Below, one piece after another: positions 34,904-46,433 of a stretch of 64,000 bases of DNA (position 1 is its first letter; each line of letters opens with the position of its first letter). The translations under genes were made by a program, and so were the position numbers. The stretch spans positions 76,518,206 to 76,582,205 of the forward strand of contig CM024758.1 of assembly GCA_014218235.1 (NCBI GenBank). Reading direction: 5' to 3'. Source of the DNA: Colocasia esculenta. Taxonomy: Eukaryota; Streptophyta; Magnoliopsida; Alismatales; Araceae. The notes beneath the pieces were generated by a model. It searched no databases and was not told the origin of the DNA. It saw nothing but the letters and a program-made list of their open reading frames with translations.

Positions 34904-35022
34904 GTGAAAACCCGAAAGGGCGCTTCAGGCAAAAAATGGATAACCCCTCAATGTGAAAACCCGAAAGGGCGCGTTGGGAAAAGCTAAAGGGGGCTAGTTT
35001 TAGTGAAAACCCGAAAGGGCGC
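34904..35022 (+). repeat. Triplicate GTGAAAACCCGAAAGGGCGC motif
   Basis: Three exact 20-base copies at 34904-34923, 34953-34972 and 35003-35022, 49-50 bp apart, with unrelated sequence between. Each contains CCC-GAAA-GGG, a short stem capped by a GNRA-type tetraloop. They lie just beyond the 3' end of the antisense gene and before the 3' LTR. Confidence 0.9.
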
Positions 35023-35214
35023 TGAGATTAGTAATGTGCAAAAAAAAAAAAGAAAAGAAAAAGAAAAAAGAGAGGCGATGAAAGGGGGGACTTCTCTGTC
35101 CTTAATTTTATATTTACAGGATCATAAGCCACTCTGTTACAGATAGACAAAGCATGATGGTCACTACACACAAGCCAGGCAGAAAACCAGAATGGAAAAA
35201 CCAATGTACAAATA

Positions 35215-37420
35215 CTATATGATAAACCTGAGCCAAGAAGGTTCCTTCCTCTTCTGCCATTCGACTTCTTTGGTCTTGGAAGATGCAGAACGGCGATAAT
35301 CACCATCATCTTTAACAAAGGCGGCCTCCTCTTCGGAGTCCTTGACATCTTCCTTGACCTCCTGGTCCAAAGAAGATCGTGCCTCTTCAAGTTCGTGCTG
35401 CAGTCGGACGATATTCTCTTTCTCTGCAGCAATTTTCAATTTCCGCGTCTTCCGGCCTTTACGCATTTCTGTAATCCGGGAGCCACGCCTATTGGCATCA
35501 CTGGCCAATGTACAGAGATCACTTTCCAAGGTCTGGATCCGCTGATCATAAGGAGCCCAGACTATATTACCATGGCGGCGACATACTTCGCTCCCGATAT
35601 CTTCAGCAAAATCCATCCATCGATGCTGAACGATGCCCGAGTTGAAGGCTAGCATAGTCTTATCCTTCAATACCTGCTTTACAGCTTTAATTGGTGGAGT
35701 ATCTTCCGAATCCACCACCGCTCTTACCCGGTTGAGGAGAAAATCCCAGAGGTCATCATCCTCAGGACCCGGACTTGGCTGGTCCCTAGTGGGCCATTTC
35801 ACACCATGCTCAGATAAAGCTTCAATTTCCAATAACGGGGACCCGCCATCGTCAAAGTCCAAAGGTGGTGGATTACTCGGCCCACAAAGTGTATGCATAT
35901 CAGCAATCAACAATGAGAGGCAACTAGCCCGGAAGGAAGCTGATAAAATCCAGAGGAAAATGAAAAAGATGAAATCCTCTATAGCTCATCGGAAGAGAAG
36001 TTTCTCTCCTCTACTTCTGTCTCAGGAATTGAAGGTCGAACAAAATTCGACTCCTCAGCATAAAGTTCTTGGGGAGCAGAGGGAAAGTCGGCTAGAGGCG
36101 GGTCTAAGCTTCCTCCGTCAATTGGCAGATTGGATGGCTCAGGATTATAGCTGGCCTGCTCAAAAGTTCCATCACCATCTGCAATATCTCCAATTTGAAA
36201 TGCAGAATATGCCTGTGATTCCAAAAATGGACTCCTCAGGCTCTCCCAAGGGAGGAAAGGTGAACTGGTTATGAAGGTGGAATATGAATCCATCATCCCC
36301 TAGGAGAAAAGCTGATCACAGAAGATCTGGCCACCTGAATACAAGAAAGGAAAGTCAACATGAGAAGCATGAAGGAAAACATAGTTACCAAAGATTGTAT
36401 ATGAGCTCAGTAAAGAAAGTCACTTGCAGAAGTTGATTCCATGGCAGAATATTCCTCGACAGGCATCGAGATATAAGCCTCGACAGGAGCAAAAGAATAT
36501 TGTTCCGTCGAGACTCCCAACTCAGCAAATGCAGGGGCACCGTCATCCGTCGCGGCTATCCCAAGAAACAGACAGTCGGATGATGGCTCATTATCATCAA
36601 CTTCCGGCACAAATTCGGCAGCTGCCCGTGAGGAACTCTCATGCTTCACTCCACAAAGGAGAGGAGAACCTCCAGGCAAAGAAGCATGGCCGCCCGAAGT
36701 AATCGAACCGGCACTTTTGCTCATCTGTCTCATCATCTAAAGCAGAAGGGTCTACAAAAAGGAAGAAAGGAAAAGTGATAAATTAATAAGAAAAATCATG
36801 AATGACAATGATGAGAGAAGAAAAGAAAGGAAAAGAAAATCATCGCCAGATGAGGTGGAATCTGCCACCCTCTTTTTACCAACTCTCTCGAGTCTAGGAG
36901 AAGAGGGAACATCCAAATGAGCTTCACCATTCCTGTCTCCAACCATGGTTTGGCGTATCGAATCGGATCGGCCCGATTATCCCGAATCGGGGCGAATCAT
37001 GAAAAACCCGATTCTCGATTCCATCGATTCGGTCCGATTCGCCTCATATATATAATATTATTATATCATATTAGTAATATATATTATACATTATAAATAT
37101 CATATATATGGTATATTATATATAAATATATTATACCCATGAGAATCGATCCGATTCGGATCGATTCGGGTCGATTCGGGGGGAATCGAATCGGATCAAG
37201 AAAAATCCGATTCGCCTCCCGATTCCGATCTGGCAAACCATGTCTCCAACAACTTCCGGAGCAGGGATGGCTGGAAATCCAAAACAGATATATGAAAAGA
37301 CGAAGCAGGAAAGAAAGAAGAAGAAGAAAGATAGCCACCCCACATATCTCCTCAAAGGAGAAATGTGTCCTAGCCGTTGAGCGAAGCAAAGGTCGGCCTC
37401 AACAGCAGAATTCTGCGTCA
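35215..37420 (-). CDS. Spliced antisense gene of the Tat element, function unknown
   Basis: On the strand opposite gag-pol, between pol and the 3' LTR. Last exon about 35943 to 35215: after acceptor TTTATCAG it reads SFRASCLSLLIADMHTLCG and extends to a charged coiled-coil-like end (KLKIAAEKENIVRLQHELEE, then KEPSWLRFII). Upstream coding blocks: 36296-35979 (acidic, NLPIDGGSLDPPLADFPSAP), 36750-36407 (SKSAGSITSGGHASLPGGS) after acceptor TTTTTGTAG, and about 36946-36880 (GDRNGEAHLDVPSSP) ending at donor GGTAAAAAG. A further 5' part (FPAIPAPEVVGD) lies at about 37290-37243, separated from GDRNGE by a MITE. Antisense frames are known in some Tat elements such as Grande. I recognise no enzymatic domain. 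Exon joints other than the named ones are guesses. Confidence 0.6.
36944..37242. mobile_element. 299-bp hAT MITE in the Tat antisense gene, TSD TCTCCAAC
   Basis: Perfect 8-bp duplication TCTCCAAC at 36936-36943 and 37243-37250. Ends CATGGTTTGGCGTATCG and CGATCTGGCAAACCATG. Almost identical over its length to the copy at 3533-3834, including the ATATAT core. Confidence 0.95.
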
Positions 37421-37533
37421 AATCTTAGATAAAGCTAAGAAGACAAGATTCAAGGGAAAGATGTCAAATCCAATCCAAGTAGTGGCAAGAAGGAAAATCT
37501 CGTGAAAGAAATATCAAATTCAGCCCTGACGTG

Positions 37534-37765
37534 CATGGATGGCAGAGTCGGGTCGGGTGGCTGGGTCGGCCCCAGCCGATCCCGACCCTGAGTCGGGCCA
37601 GAGCCGGCCTGAGTCGGGCCGAGTCGGCCTGAGTCGGGACAGTGGACTTTGTAAACCAGTCTTGTGGGTGGGTCGGTGTTCCCCCCCCAGAGTCGGGTCG
37701 CCAGGGGCCGACCCGACTCAGAGTCGGTCGACTCCGCTCCGAGTCGGCCGACTTTGCCATCCATG
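37534..37765. mobile_element. 232-bp hAT MITE, TIR CATGGATGGCAGAGTCGG
   Basis: Ends CATGGATGGCAGAGTCGG and GACTTTGCCATCCATG; flanks CTGACGTG (37526-37533) and CTGAGGTG (37766-37773) match at 7 of 8 bases. Interior rich in GAGTCGGGTCGG. Same terminal type as hAT-1 and 46434-47711. Confidence 0.88.
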
Positions 37766-38038
37766 CTGAGGTGAGGTCAGGAAGACAAGACCCAGGTAAA
37801 GAAGGTCAAAGCCAGTTCTGAGTAAATCTAAAGAAACGGAGCTGATGGCTCGGCACAAGAAGCATGACAAAGTCGATCGTTGCCCGAGGTTGCTGGCTCC
37901 ATAGTGCGAGTACTGAAGCGCGACAACTGTGGCTACAATTTTTCGATTCAAGTTCATTACTAAGTCACGAAGACCAGAAGCAAAGCTCGAAGAATGCAAG
38001 GGACGTCCTCCTTCGCCTTCGGCTTCGGCGCACTTCCC

Positions 38039-38050
38039 GTGGGGGGCATT
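38039..38050 (+). other. Polypurine tract of the Tat element
   Basis: GTGGGGGGCATT immediately before the 3' LTR, in the position where plus-strand synthesis is primed. Confidence 0.75.
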
Positions 38051-41000
38051 TGTTGACATAATTTTTTTTTTTTTGCCAATACCCCATGCTGACATCATCG
38101 AAGGGTCATCTCCCTGACATCATCGGTTAAGGATTCCCCTAACCATGGTGACATCATCATGTGTCACCATCGGTTAAAGGACTAACCGATGGTGACATCA
38201 TTGTGTGTCACCATCGGTTAAGAGGCTAACCGATGGTGACATCATCATGTGTCACGATCGGTTAGCCCCCCTAACCGATGGTGACATCATCATGTGTCAC
38301 CATCGGTTAGGCCCCTCCTAACCGAGGGTGACATCATGCGATGTCACCATCGGTTAGGCACCCCCTAACCGATGGTGACTCACCATCGGTTAAGGGGATT
38401 ACCCTAACCGATGGTGAGTCACCATCGGTTAGAGGGACCCCCATCCCATGCCCATGTAAGGGGGGCCTTCCCCTATAAAAGGCCCCCTATTCCCTTCAAG
38501 CGAAAGGGTCCCTCTCCCCCCAGAATGTCCAGGTTTTTGCGCTTGCGCAGTGTTTTTTTCTTCCCTTAAATCCCTGCTGCCAAAATGCAGAAAAATTGCA
38601 AAAAGCATTTTCTTGGTCCAAAATCCCTTCTCCATTGGTTCCTCCAATTCCCCTGCTTGGTGTGAAGGTGTTGGCCCTCCCCTGGCTCGATGGAAAAGCG
38701 TGGAATGATCCGATAAAGGAGAATCGGGAGATCGACTCCATACGACACCGGCGTCCCCTCTATTTCCCCTTCACGCGGAGCTAACCTCCATGAAGAGTCT
38801 CTAAAAAATCATGTTCGCGGTCCCTGCCTCCACATCGAGCAAGCCTCTGTGGGGAGATACCCTTTGGGATTTAAATACCATCCATATCGAGCAAGACTCT
38901 ATGGATATACGGTATTTAAATACCCTTGTTCTCGTGCTCTAAATGCCTCCATATTGAGCAAGACTCTATGGGTATGCACATTTAGATGCGTATGTTCTCC
39001 CCGCCCATCGAGCAAGACTCCGTGATGGTGGATCTTGTGCTTATATGTATATGTTTCTTAGAGGAGACTTTGCCCAAGCGGAGATTCTGCCCGAGAACAT
39101 GTTCGTATATTCACAAATTTGTGTTCATATGTATATGTTTCTTAAAGGAAACTCTGCCCAAGCGGAGATACCGCCCAAGAACATATCCATAGAATCGCAA
39201 ATTTGTGCTTGTACATATATGTTTCTTAGGGGAAACTCTGTTTAAGCAAAATCTCCGTCCAAGAACATATCCATATAACTACAAACTCGTGTTTATATGT
39301 ATATGTTTCTTAGAGGAGACTCTGCCCAAGCAGAGATTCTGCCCAAGAACATATTCGTATAAACACAAATTTGTGTTCATATGTATTTGTCTCTTAAAGG
39401 AGACTCTGCCCACGCAGAGATACCTTTCTTGAAGGAGACTCTGCCTAAGCAGAGATACCGCCCGAGAGCATATCCATAGAATTGCAAATTTGTGCTTGTA
39501 CGTATATGTTTCTTAAGGAGGGACTCTGTCTGAGCAAAAGCTCCGTCCAGGAACATATCCATATAACTACAAACTCGTGCTTATATGTGTATGCTTCTTA
39601 GAGGAGACTCTGCCCAAGCGGAGATTCTGTCCAAGAACATATTCGTATAATCACAAATTTGTGTTCATATGTATGTCTCTTAGAGTAGACTCTGCCCACG
39701 CAGAGATACCTTTCTTGAAGGAGACTCTGCCTAAGCAGAGATACCGCCCGAGAACATATCCATAGAATCGCAAATTTGTGCTTATATATATATGTTTCTT
39801 AGGGGAGACTCTGCCCAAGCAAAGGTTCTGCCTGAGAGCATATCCATATAATCACAAACCCGTGCCCATATGTATATGTTTTTCTTGAGGACACTCTGCC
39901 CAAGCGGAGGTTCTACTCGAAAACATACTCGTATGTTCACAACTCTGTGCCTATATGCATATATTCCTAAAGGAAACTCTGCTCAAGCGGAGACTCTGCC
40001 GGAAATACGTCCATATATTCACAAATATTGTGCTTATATGTATGTTTCCTTAAAGGAAACTCTGCCCAAGCGGAGGTTCTGTCCCCAAAAATATCCATAT
40101 ATTTACATAAAGTTGTGTTCATATGTGTATACTCTCGGGGAGAAACTCTGCTTAAATGGAGATCCTGCTAAAAATATATCCATATGTTCACGGATATGCG
40201 TTCATGTGAATATGTCTTTTAAAGGAAACTCTGCATAAGTAGGGGTTTTACCCAAAAGCATATCCATATGTTCATAAATACATATGTACATATTTCAAGT
40301 GGACACTCTGTCTATACAGGGACTCTCCCCTAAAATCAATACAATCATATGTACATTAAACTCATACTCATATGTTTGCGCAATAATTCTGCCCATGCGG
40401 GAGTGTTGCCCAAATTCGCAACACACACAACTTCTAGATCAATTCACGGGTATACACCCGTTCACTTTTTAAATCTTATATCAAATCCTCAAAAGGAAAT
40501 TCATACTCTTTTCAAAGAAAGTTCAAAAGCAAACCGCATATCCAAATACTAAATGGATCTCCGGGTATACACCCGTTCTCTCCTCCAAATCATATTTTGA
40601 TTTCCAAAAAGGAGGATTCATACTCTTCAAAATGAGATGTTTCCCTCTAAGCAAATGCTCTCTTTCAAAACAAAATATTTCAAAAGGACAAATCCTTTTC
40701 CTTAGATCTAAATCCCTTTTGTCCGACAATAATAAAGGAGGAAACATTGTATTGGAATTTTCTAGAAAATGCATATTTTCTCGACCTTGCTATGAATGGT
40801 ATTCGGGTTAAAACTGATGTTGAAATAACATCAAGGGCTTTTAACTCGATGTAAATAAAACATCGATTCCGATCGATGGAGACAGGGGTCCAGCACATGC
40901 TACCCTAACCGCCTGATAAGTATAGACACGTGGCTTAAGAAGTTCAGATTACAAAACGGCGCACTCGTCCGTTCCATGGACATCAAATTTTCTTCTCTGC

Positions 41001-41216
41001 ACCGCGCGGACCCTTACTTCTGTCTGTTAGACAGGCTGGCACACCCCGCCAGGCAAAGATAAATAAACAAAAATCAAATCAAACTCAAACTCCATATGAA
41101 AATAAAATTATACCATACCACAAAACCCCATATACCTATATCTCCCCATATATTTCCCATACATACGTATACACACATATATATATATATGTTCAGATCT
41201 TTTCCGCGTGTCCACA
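38051..41216 (+). repeat. 3' LTR of the Tat element
   Basis: 3,166 bp, TGTTGACATAATT to GTGTCCACA, collinear with the 5' LTR. Differences: extra U3 palindrome units, a much shorter TA tract, scattered substitutions. TATA box 38474-38481. A frame starting in its end runs into the hAT-2 transposase (41096 onward), an artefact of the insertion. Confidence 0.95.
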
Positions 41217-44200
41217 GGGGCGCCGGCGGAACTCAGTCCCGTCGATCTTCAAATGTGGGGGATTATTTCACTCGGCCCCCTCCCACACAAACACAACTAC
41301 CAGAACAAGGAGGGTATAGCAAGAGACCAACATGTGTGCAAATAGAGGATGTGGATCCTTATGTGTATCCTAGGGAGCATGGCAAGCAGACTAGGATTGA
41401 GGATGCATACAACCAGCAGGGGCCGAAATACAAGGTGGGTCGAGCAATTGCAAAGTGGTGGCACCATACAGGGTTACTATTCAATGCAGCAAACAGTCTT
41501 TATTACAAAACTGCTATACAGGAGGTTCAACGTGGAGGGCTACATGTGCAGCCTCCTACAGCTAGAGACTTGGCTGGGAAATATCTTCAGGAGGAAGTTA
41601 ATGAATTCAAGTCTTATATTGACAGTTTTAAGATGAAATGGGAGAAGTATGGTGTCACCTTGATGTGTGATGGCTGGTCGGGCATCACCAGGAGCAGCCT
41701 CATCAACTTCCTCGTGTATTGTGATAGACAAGTCTTTTATCACAAATCTGTTGACGCATCAGATAGAGTACACAACTATGAATACATTTTGAGTTTGATG
41801 CGGGAGGTTATTGCGGAGATTGGTGATCAATACATTGTGCAGGTGGTCACGGATAATGGATCTACATACAACAAAGCAGGGGAGGAGTTGATGAAGATTT
41901 ATCCTCATCTTTACTGGACCCCATGTGCTGCCCACTGTGTTGATTTAATGCTTAAAGAGATTGGGACACTGCAACCCGTGAAAATGGTGGTGGATGCAGG
42001 GCAGAAGATTACACGCTTCATCTACAATCATCATGTTGTGTTGGCGTGGATGAGAGAGTCCACTGGTGGAGAGTTGTTGAGGCCGGCTGTCACCCGCTTT
42101 GCAACAAATTTTGTGGCATTACAAAGCCTATTGAAGCACAAGGATGGATTGAAACGCATGTTTAGGGGTGATAAATGGTTGCAAAGCAATTTTGCTGGAA
42201 CAGCGGAAGGAAAAGAAGTGGAAGGCATCGTCAACAGCTCCAATTTCTGGGATCGGGTGTTCAAGCTGGTTCAGATCATAGAACCTCTATATGAGGTGTT
42301 GAGGGTGGTTGACGGGGATAGGAGACCTTCTATAGGATTGGTGTACGCAAAGCTTGAAGCCGCGAAGAAGAAGATCCGTGAAGTCTCACCTCGGCATGCA
42401 CACTTGGTCTTAGATGTTGTTGAGGATAGATGGGACCGGCAGATGAGTAGGGATCTACATATGGCGGGTAAGGAAATTGATTATATTTTTGTAATGTACT
42501 AAGTATTATTGTATTTTACAATCATTGATATTTTATACGTCAATTGCAGCATATTATCTCCACCCTGCATACCATTACGCGCACGAGCTAGCATATGAGG
42601 ATGACTTGACGGCTGCTTTTACAAGGGTTGTTGAAAGATTGTCAAGAAGTCCTGTGCAAGCGGCAGATGCCATTGATGAGGCAAGTTTAGGATTATCAAG
42701 TTCCATCCAAACAAATACTTGAATTTCATATTTATGATGATCAATTTATTAAATGCAGATGAAGAGCTTTCGGGAGGCTATTGGGGGCTTTGCTGAGCCA
42801 TCTGCCGTTGCTGGTCGGGAGCGTGTAGAGGGCGGTAATATGCTTCCCTTATCATTTTTTGTCATTGCAATTTGATGGTTGAGGACTGATTACAATCATT
42901 GAATTTGGTTGCAGCTGATTGGTGGTTCAACTTTGGGCATACTGCGCCAACATTGAGAAAAGTTGCAGTGAAGATCTTATCGCAGACTTCCTCATCTAGT
43001 GGATGTGAGAGGAACTGGAGTACGTTTGCATTGATACACACCAAAGTGCGGAATCGATTGTCATATAGGCGGTTGGACCAATTGGTGTACGTCCACTACA
43101 ATATGAGGTTGAGGGTCAAACATCTCACAGAAGATCCAAAGCAACGTGGGGACGTAGAGTGGGATCTTGTTGACATTGGGTTCCTACGAGATGAAGAAGA
43201 CCCAATGGTTGCATGGGTTGCACGAGCAACAATAGAGCGGGGGGAGTATGAGTTAGATGAGGAGGCAGATGATCCTGAAGATCCATCTCGCCCTAACACT
43301 TTCTTGGCAAGGGCAGTAGCAGAAGCAACAACAGAGGAGGAGGGAGATCGTGGGAATGTGGGACAACCATACTCCCCTCATTATGAGATGGATCCAGAGG
43401 CTGAGGTGGATCTTCTTGGGGACATAGAACTGGAGCTTGTTGAGCGCAGAGGAGGTGGGCGAGTAATTTCTTTCTTTCATCTTACATATTGTATCAATTT
43501 CATTTGTGCTAATGTATCATGTTGGGGCCTATTGCAGGTGGAGGACATGGTCATGATGATGATGATGATTTTGAGAGGTTAATGGAGGGCCTCCCCCGCA
43601 CACAATCTAGAAGGAGAGGGTCATCTACCCAGGATGCCCCTCCCTCACAATCTATAAGGCCTCCTACATCATCTTAATTGGCAAAAGGGAAGCAAATAGC
43701 ACAAGAATCCCGTCGAAAAAAAACTGGAGCAACAGAGTCCCGACCAAGTAAAGGAGTTGTTATACGAGAGCCACCCCCTGCCCCAGCACAAAAAAAGAAG
43801 AGTTGGTTTTCTGGTTGGGGATCCAAGAAAGGCAAGAAAGGTATTACCATTGTTGAAGACCCACTTGACATTGCCCATGCAGAGACTTTAGATTCAAATG
43901 CAGAGGATGAGACACCGTCTCTGTTGAATTCACCCCGATTGCCCAATAGCGCCTCCCATGATTCGATGACTACTGGTAGGTCATTTTTTTGTATTGCACA
44001 TTACCTCAAATGTATTTATATTTGTGCTAACGTATCTTAAAATTATATTGCATTTGCAGGTGGTTCTTCTTCAGATGCTGGAGGTGACGGTGGTCAGGGA
44101 GAAGGAGATGGTGACAGTGGTCAGGGAGGAGGAGGTGGTGGGATGGCATTCACAGAGGAGCAATTTTATCGGGGTGCAACACAAGATAGTAGTCATGGTG

Positions 44201-44754
44201 TCCCACTGCGGTACAATAGAAGGCAGAAGTTTAGACCTGGCAGTCAAGCAAGAGGTTCACCAGTGGATTCCCATAGCTATGACACTATGATATCAGACTT
44301 TGAGAGGATGAGTACACAAGAGTCTGTTGGATCGTATGATGGCCATAGCTATCACCCCGAGTCCTCTAGCACAGACTACTCTAGTGGGTACGGACCGTAC
44401 AGTGGGTATACTGCCACAGCAAGCTACCTTGGTCCATCTCCATATATGTATCCTCCTCTTGCATTTTCTGTTCCTGTTCCAGTTCAAGTTTTTGCTCCTG
44501 TGGAGGATGTACAGATGACACAACTGAATGTAGTCCGTCCCGGCTGCCAGGTGTGGGACCATTATCTCAGTCAGTTTCGACAGAGATACCATACCATGAT
44601 GACATGGGATGAGTATCGTAGTTTTGTGTCTCAAACAAAAGGTCATCACCTTATTGGAGAGCTTCTCTCAGAGTCAGATGAGTCAGAGTCCGTGCTTAGC
44701 CAATCTCAATAGAATCCATATGATCCATATCAGCAAGGGCATTGGGGATATTAG
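41217..44754 (+). pseudogene. hAT-2 transposase, catalytic and C-terminal part
   Basis: Continuation of the gene broken at 14014; frame resumes GGTQSRRSSNVGDYF. Exons by comparison with hAT-3: to 42467, 42550-42680, 42759-42834, 42915-43454, 43538-43975, 44060-44754. DUF659 core contains LMCDGWSGITRSS, VVTDNGSTYNKAG, TPCAAHCVDLMLKEIG; the dimerisation domain contains SSSGCERNWSTFALIHTKV. The intron after 42680 uses GC (GAG|GCAAGT), as in hAT-3. The extension is acidic (DDDDDFERLMEG), Lys-rich (PAQKKKSWFSGWGSKKGKK), Gly-rich, and ends RPGCQVWDHYLSQFRQRY, WDEYRSFVSQTKGHHLIGEL. Stops at 43675-43677 and 44710-44712 (full end, GHWGY, at 44751) add to those in the N-terminal half. Core residues remain. 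Confidence 0.88.
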
Positions 44755-45128
44755 AGTAAGTCATTGTATTATGTATTGGAATTTAGAGTTTGATAGTTGT
44801 ATTCACTTTGTGCAATGTAAATATCTTTCTATTAATGAGTTTCAATTTGTTTTCACTCTTCTAATGCTTTTTTTTATTGAAAAAAAATGTTTGTATAGAA
44901 ATTACATGATATAAATCTCATGGAATATGATGAAACACATTTACAAGAGGCGTAAACTAGACAATTATTAAAAAAAAGGCCAGATTCAAGGGAATAGGCC
45001 AAGAAATGGGCCAGAAACCATGGTTCTGGCCGAATCCATGCGAATCGGTTCGATTCTTCCGAATCGGATCGAATCAGGCACAACCCGATTCGACCCGAAT
45101 CGACGATGCGCCAAACCCTGAGAGTGAG

Positions 45129-46425
45129 GATGTTCTGAGATGGAGTGTCCTTCCTTCCTGCATTACACCCTGACCGAGGGAAGGAGCTCTTGTTATTCAT
45201 GAAGTCCTTGGCTCTTTTAGTCCTTGCTGTTTGATACCTGCAAAACCACTGAAGTGAAAGAACTTGAATGACGAAATGTGCCACGTGTAAGGTCCATTCT
45301 AAGGGACAATATCAGCTCGGAATGGAGCCCAAAACAGACCTGGGAGTGATGGTTTTGAACCCCATTGGCAGCATGGTTCGGTGATACAGATGTGCAACAT
45401 GAGAGCAATAGTGAAGAGCTAATTCAAATGAAATAGAAACCTAGTCTAGTATGATGGGTATGATGCATGAATGAACAGTGAGAATGAAAAGTCTAGAAGA
45501 AAGAAAGAGGTGCTTCACATGTGAGGGAGATGAATCCTCTTCCACATAGTCCAGTGGTTCTCCAGTGATGCATCATGATTCTGGCATAGTGTTGACAACA
45601 ACTCCTCCTTTGGACCTTTGCCATGAGGTCGACCTTGGGTCCATTTATGGAGCTCAAGGGGGCCTCCAATGGTGGTCATCTTTAAAAGAAGAGATAATGA
45701 GGGAAATTATCACAAAAATTCCAAGATCAATTCCCCCATAAAATCCAAGATAAATATGATCTTAAAAAGGAAAAATCCATAAAAATCGACCTCAGGTCCT
45801 CAACCCTAAGCTAATCTACTACTGGCATCCATAGTTTTAGGATGATCATTAGGGTGCTTGGGGCTGAAGAGAATCAAACCTCAGATCAGATCCAAGAGAG
45901 TTTATGATGATTTGGATTCTTTCAGAGCCATTAGGGCCTGTAAGCCACCAATAGTTGTCATGCAAGGTTGCTCGTATGCCACTTACAAGTGCCATGTAGG
46001 ACCCTCTTGTCAGATCTCCAATGAAATGGGCATTTCCTCATCTGAGTCCAATTTGAGTGAAGTTTAAGAGCCTTAAAAGATGCCAGAGGCCAAAGATGGA
46101 TAAGCAACCAATTTTCTATGAATTCCAACTAAAGTTAAGGGAAATATCTGGAGCATTGGGGCCTATACACCACCTATAGGCATTGTACGGACCCCTCCCA
46201 GGACTGACCTTCAATCATTAAGTCATGACTCTTGGTGCAAAACTGAGAATAAGATGAGTCTTCTGCATTAAAAGTTAGACTTACATGATAGCTTGTTTCT
46301 TCAAAATGGATAAGAATGAATTTTTCATGATTTTGCAAAGTGGAGGTGGAGAATCTGGGACTGGGCAATCAGAGCCTGTAGACTAATTGTAAGTGGCAGG
46401 CAGCTCGTGCAGGCCATGCCCACCC
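45129..46425. other. RAD54: RAD54 intron remainder, no gene seen
   Basis: Between hAT-2 and the 46434 element. Short frames only, no family recognised, no obvious repeat. Assigned to the intron by position. Confidence 0.55.
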
Positions 46426-46433
46426 GTATGTGC

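Larger units (their letters stand above)
14015..41216 (+). mobile_element. Giant Ty3/gypsy Tat-lineage (Ogre-like) retrotransposon, TSD GGGGC
   Basis: Complete provirus-like element with LTRs of 3,135 and 3,166 bp, both TGTTGACAT...GTCCACA, and a perfect 5-bp duplication GGGGC (14010-14014, 41217-41221). It carries leader, gag, protease, RT, RNase H, a second RNase H, integrase, a tandem-repeat region, an antisense gene and a polypurine tract. Four hAT elements have inserted (18546, 21768, 36944, 37534); without them and their duplications it is about 19.9 kb, in the size range of Ogre elements. The second RNase H domain before the integrase places it in the Tat lineage. Stops and frameshifts in gag and pol make it non-autonomous. 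It sits in the hAT-2 transposase gene. Confidence 0.95.
12702..45120 (+). mobile_element. hAT-2: long hAT transposon split by a Tat retrotransposon, TSD AGAGTGAG
   Basis: Perfect 8-bp duplication AGAGTGAG at 12694-12701 and 45121-45128. Ends CAGGGTTTGGCGCATCGG and CGATGCGCCAAACCCTG are near-perfect inverted repeats. Without the 27,202-bp Tat insertion and its 5-bp duplication the element is 5,212 bp, close to hAT-3 (5,437 bp). Order: subterminal GGATCGG-rich DNA, GC-rich leader with palindromes, leader intron (13031 to about 13525), transposase gene, AT-rich tail, right end. The gene carries stops, so it is defective. Confidence 0.95.

Noticed and set aside
41096..41220. N-terminal extension of the hAT-2 transposase frame
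   Set aside because: These residues are translated Tat LTR; the join at 41217 is an insertion boundary with a target duplication, not a gene fusion.
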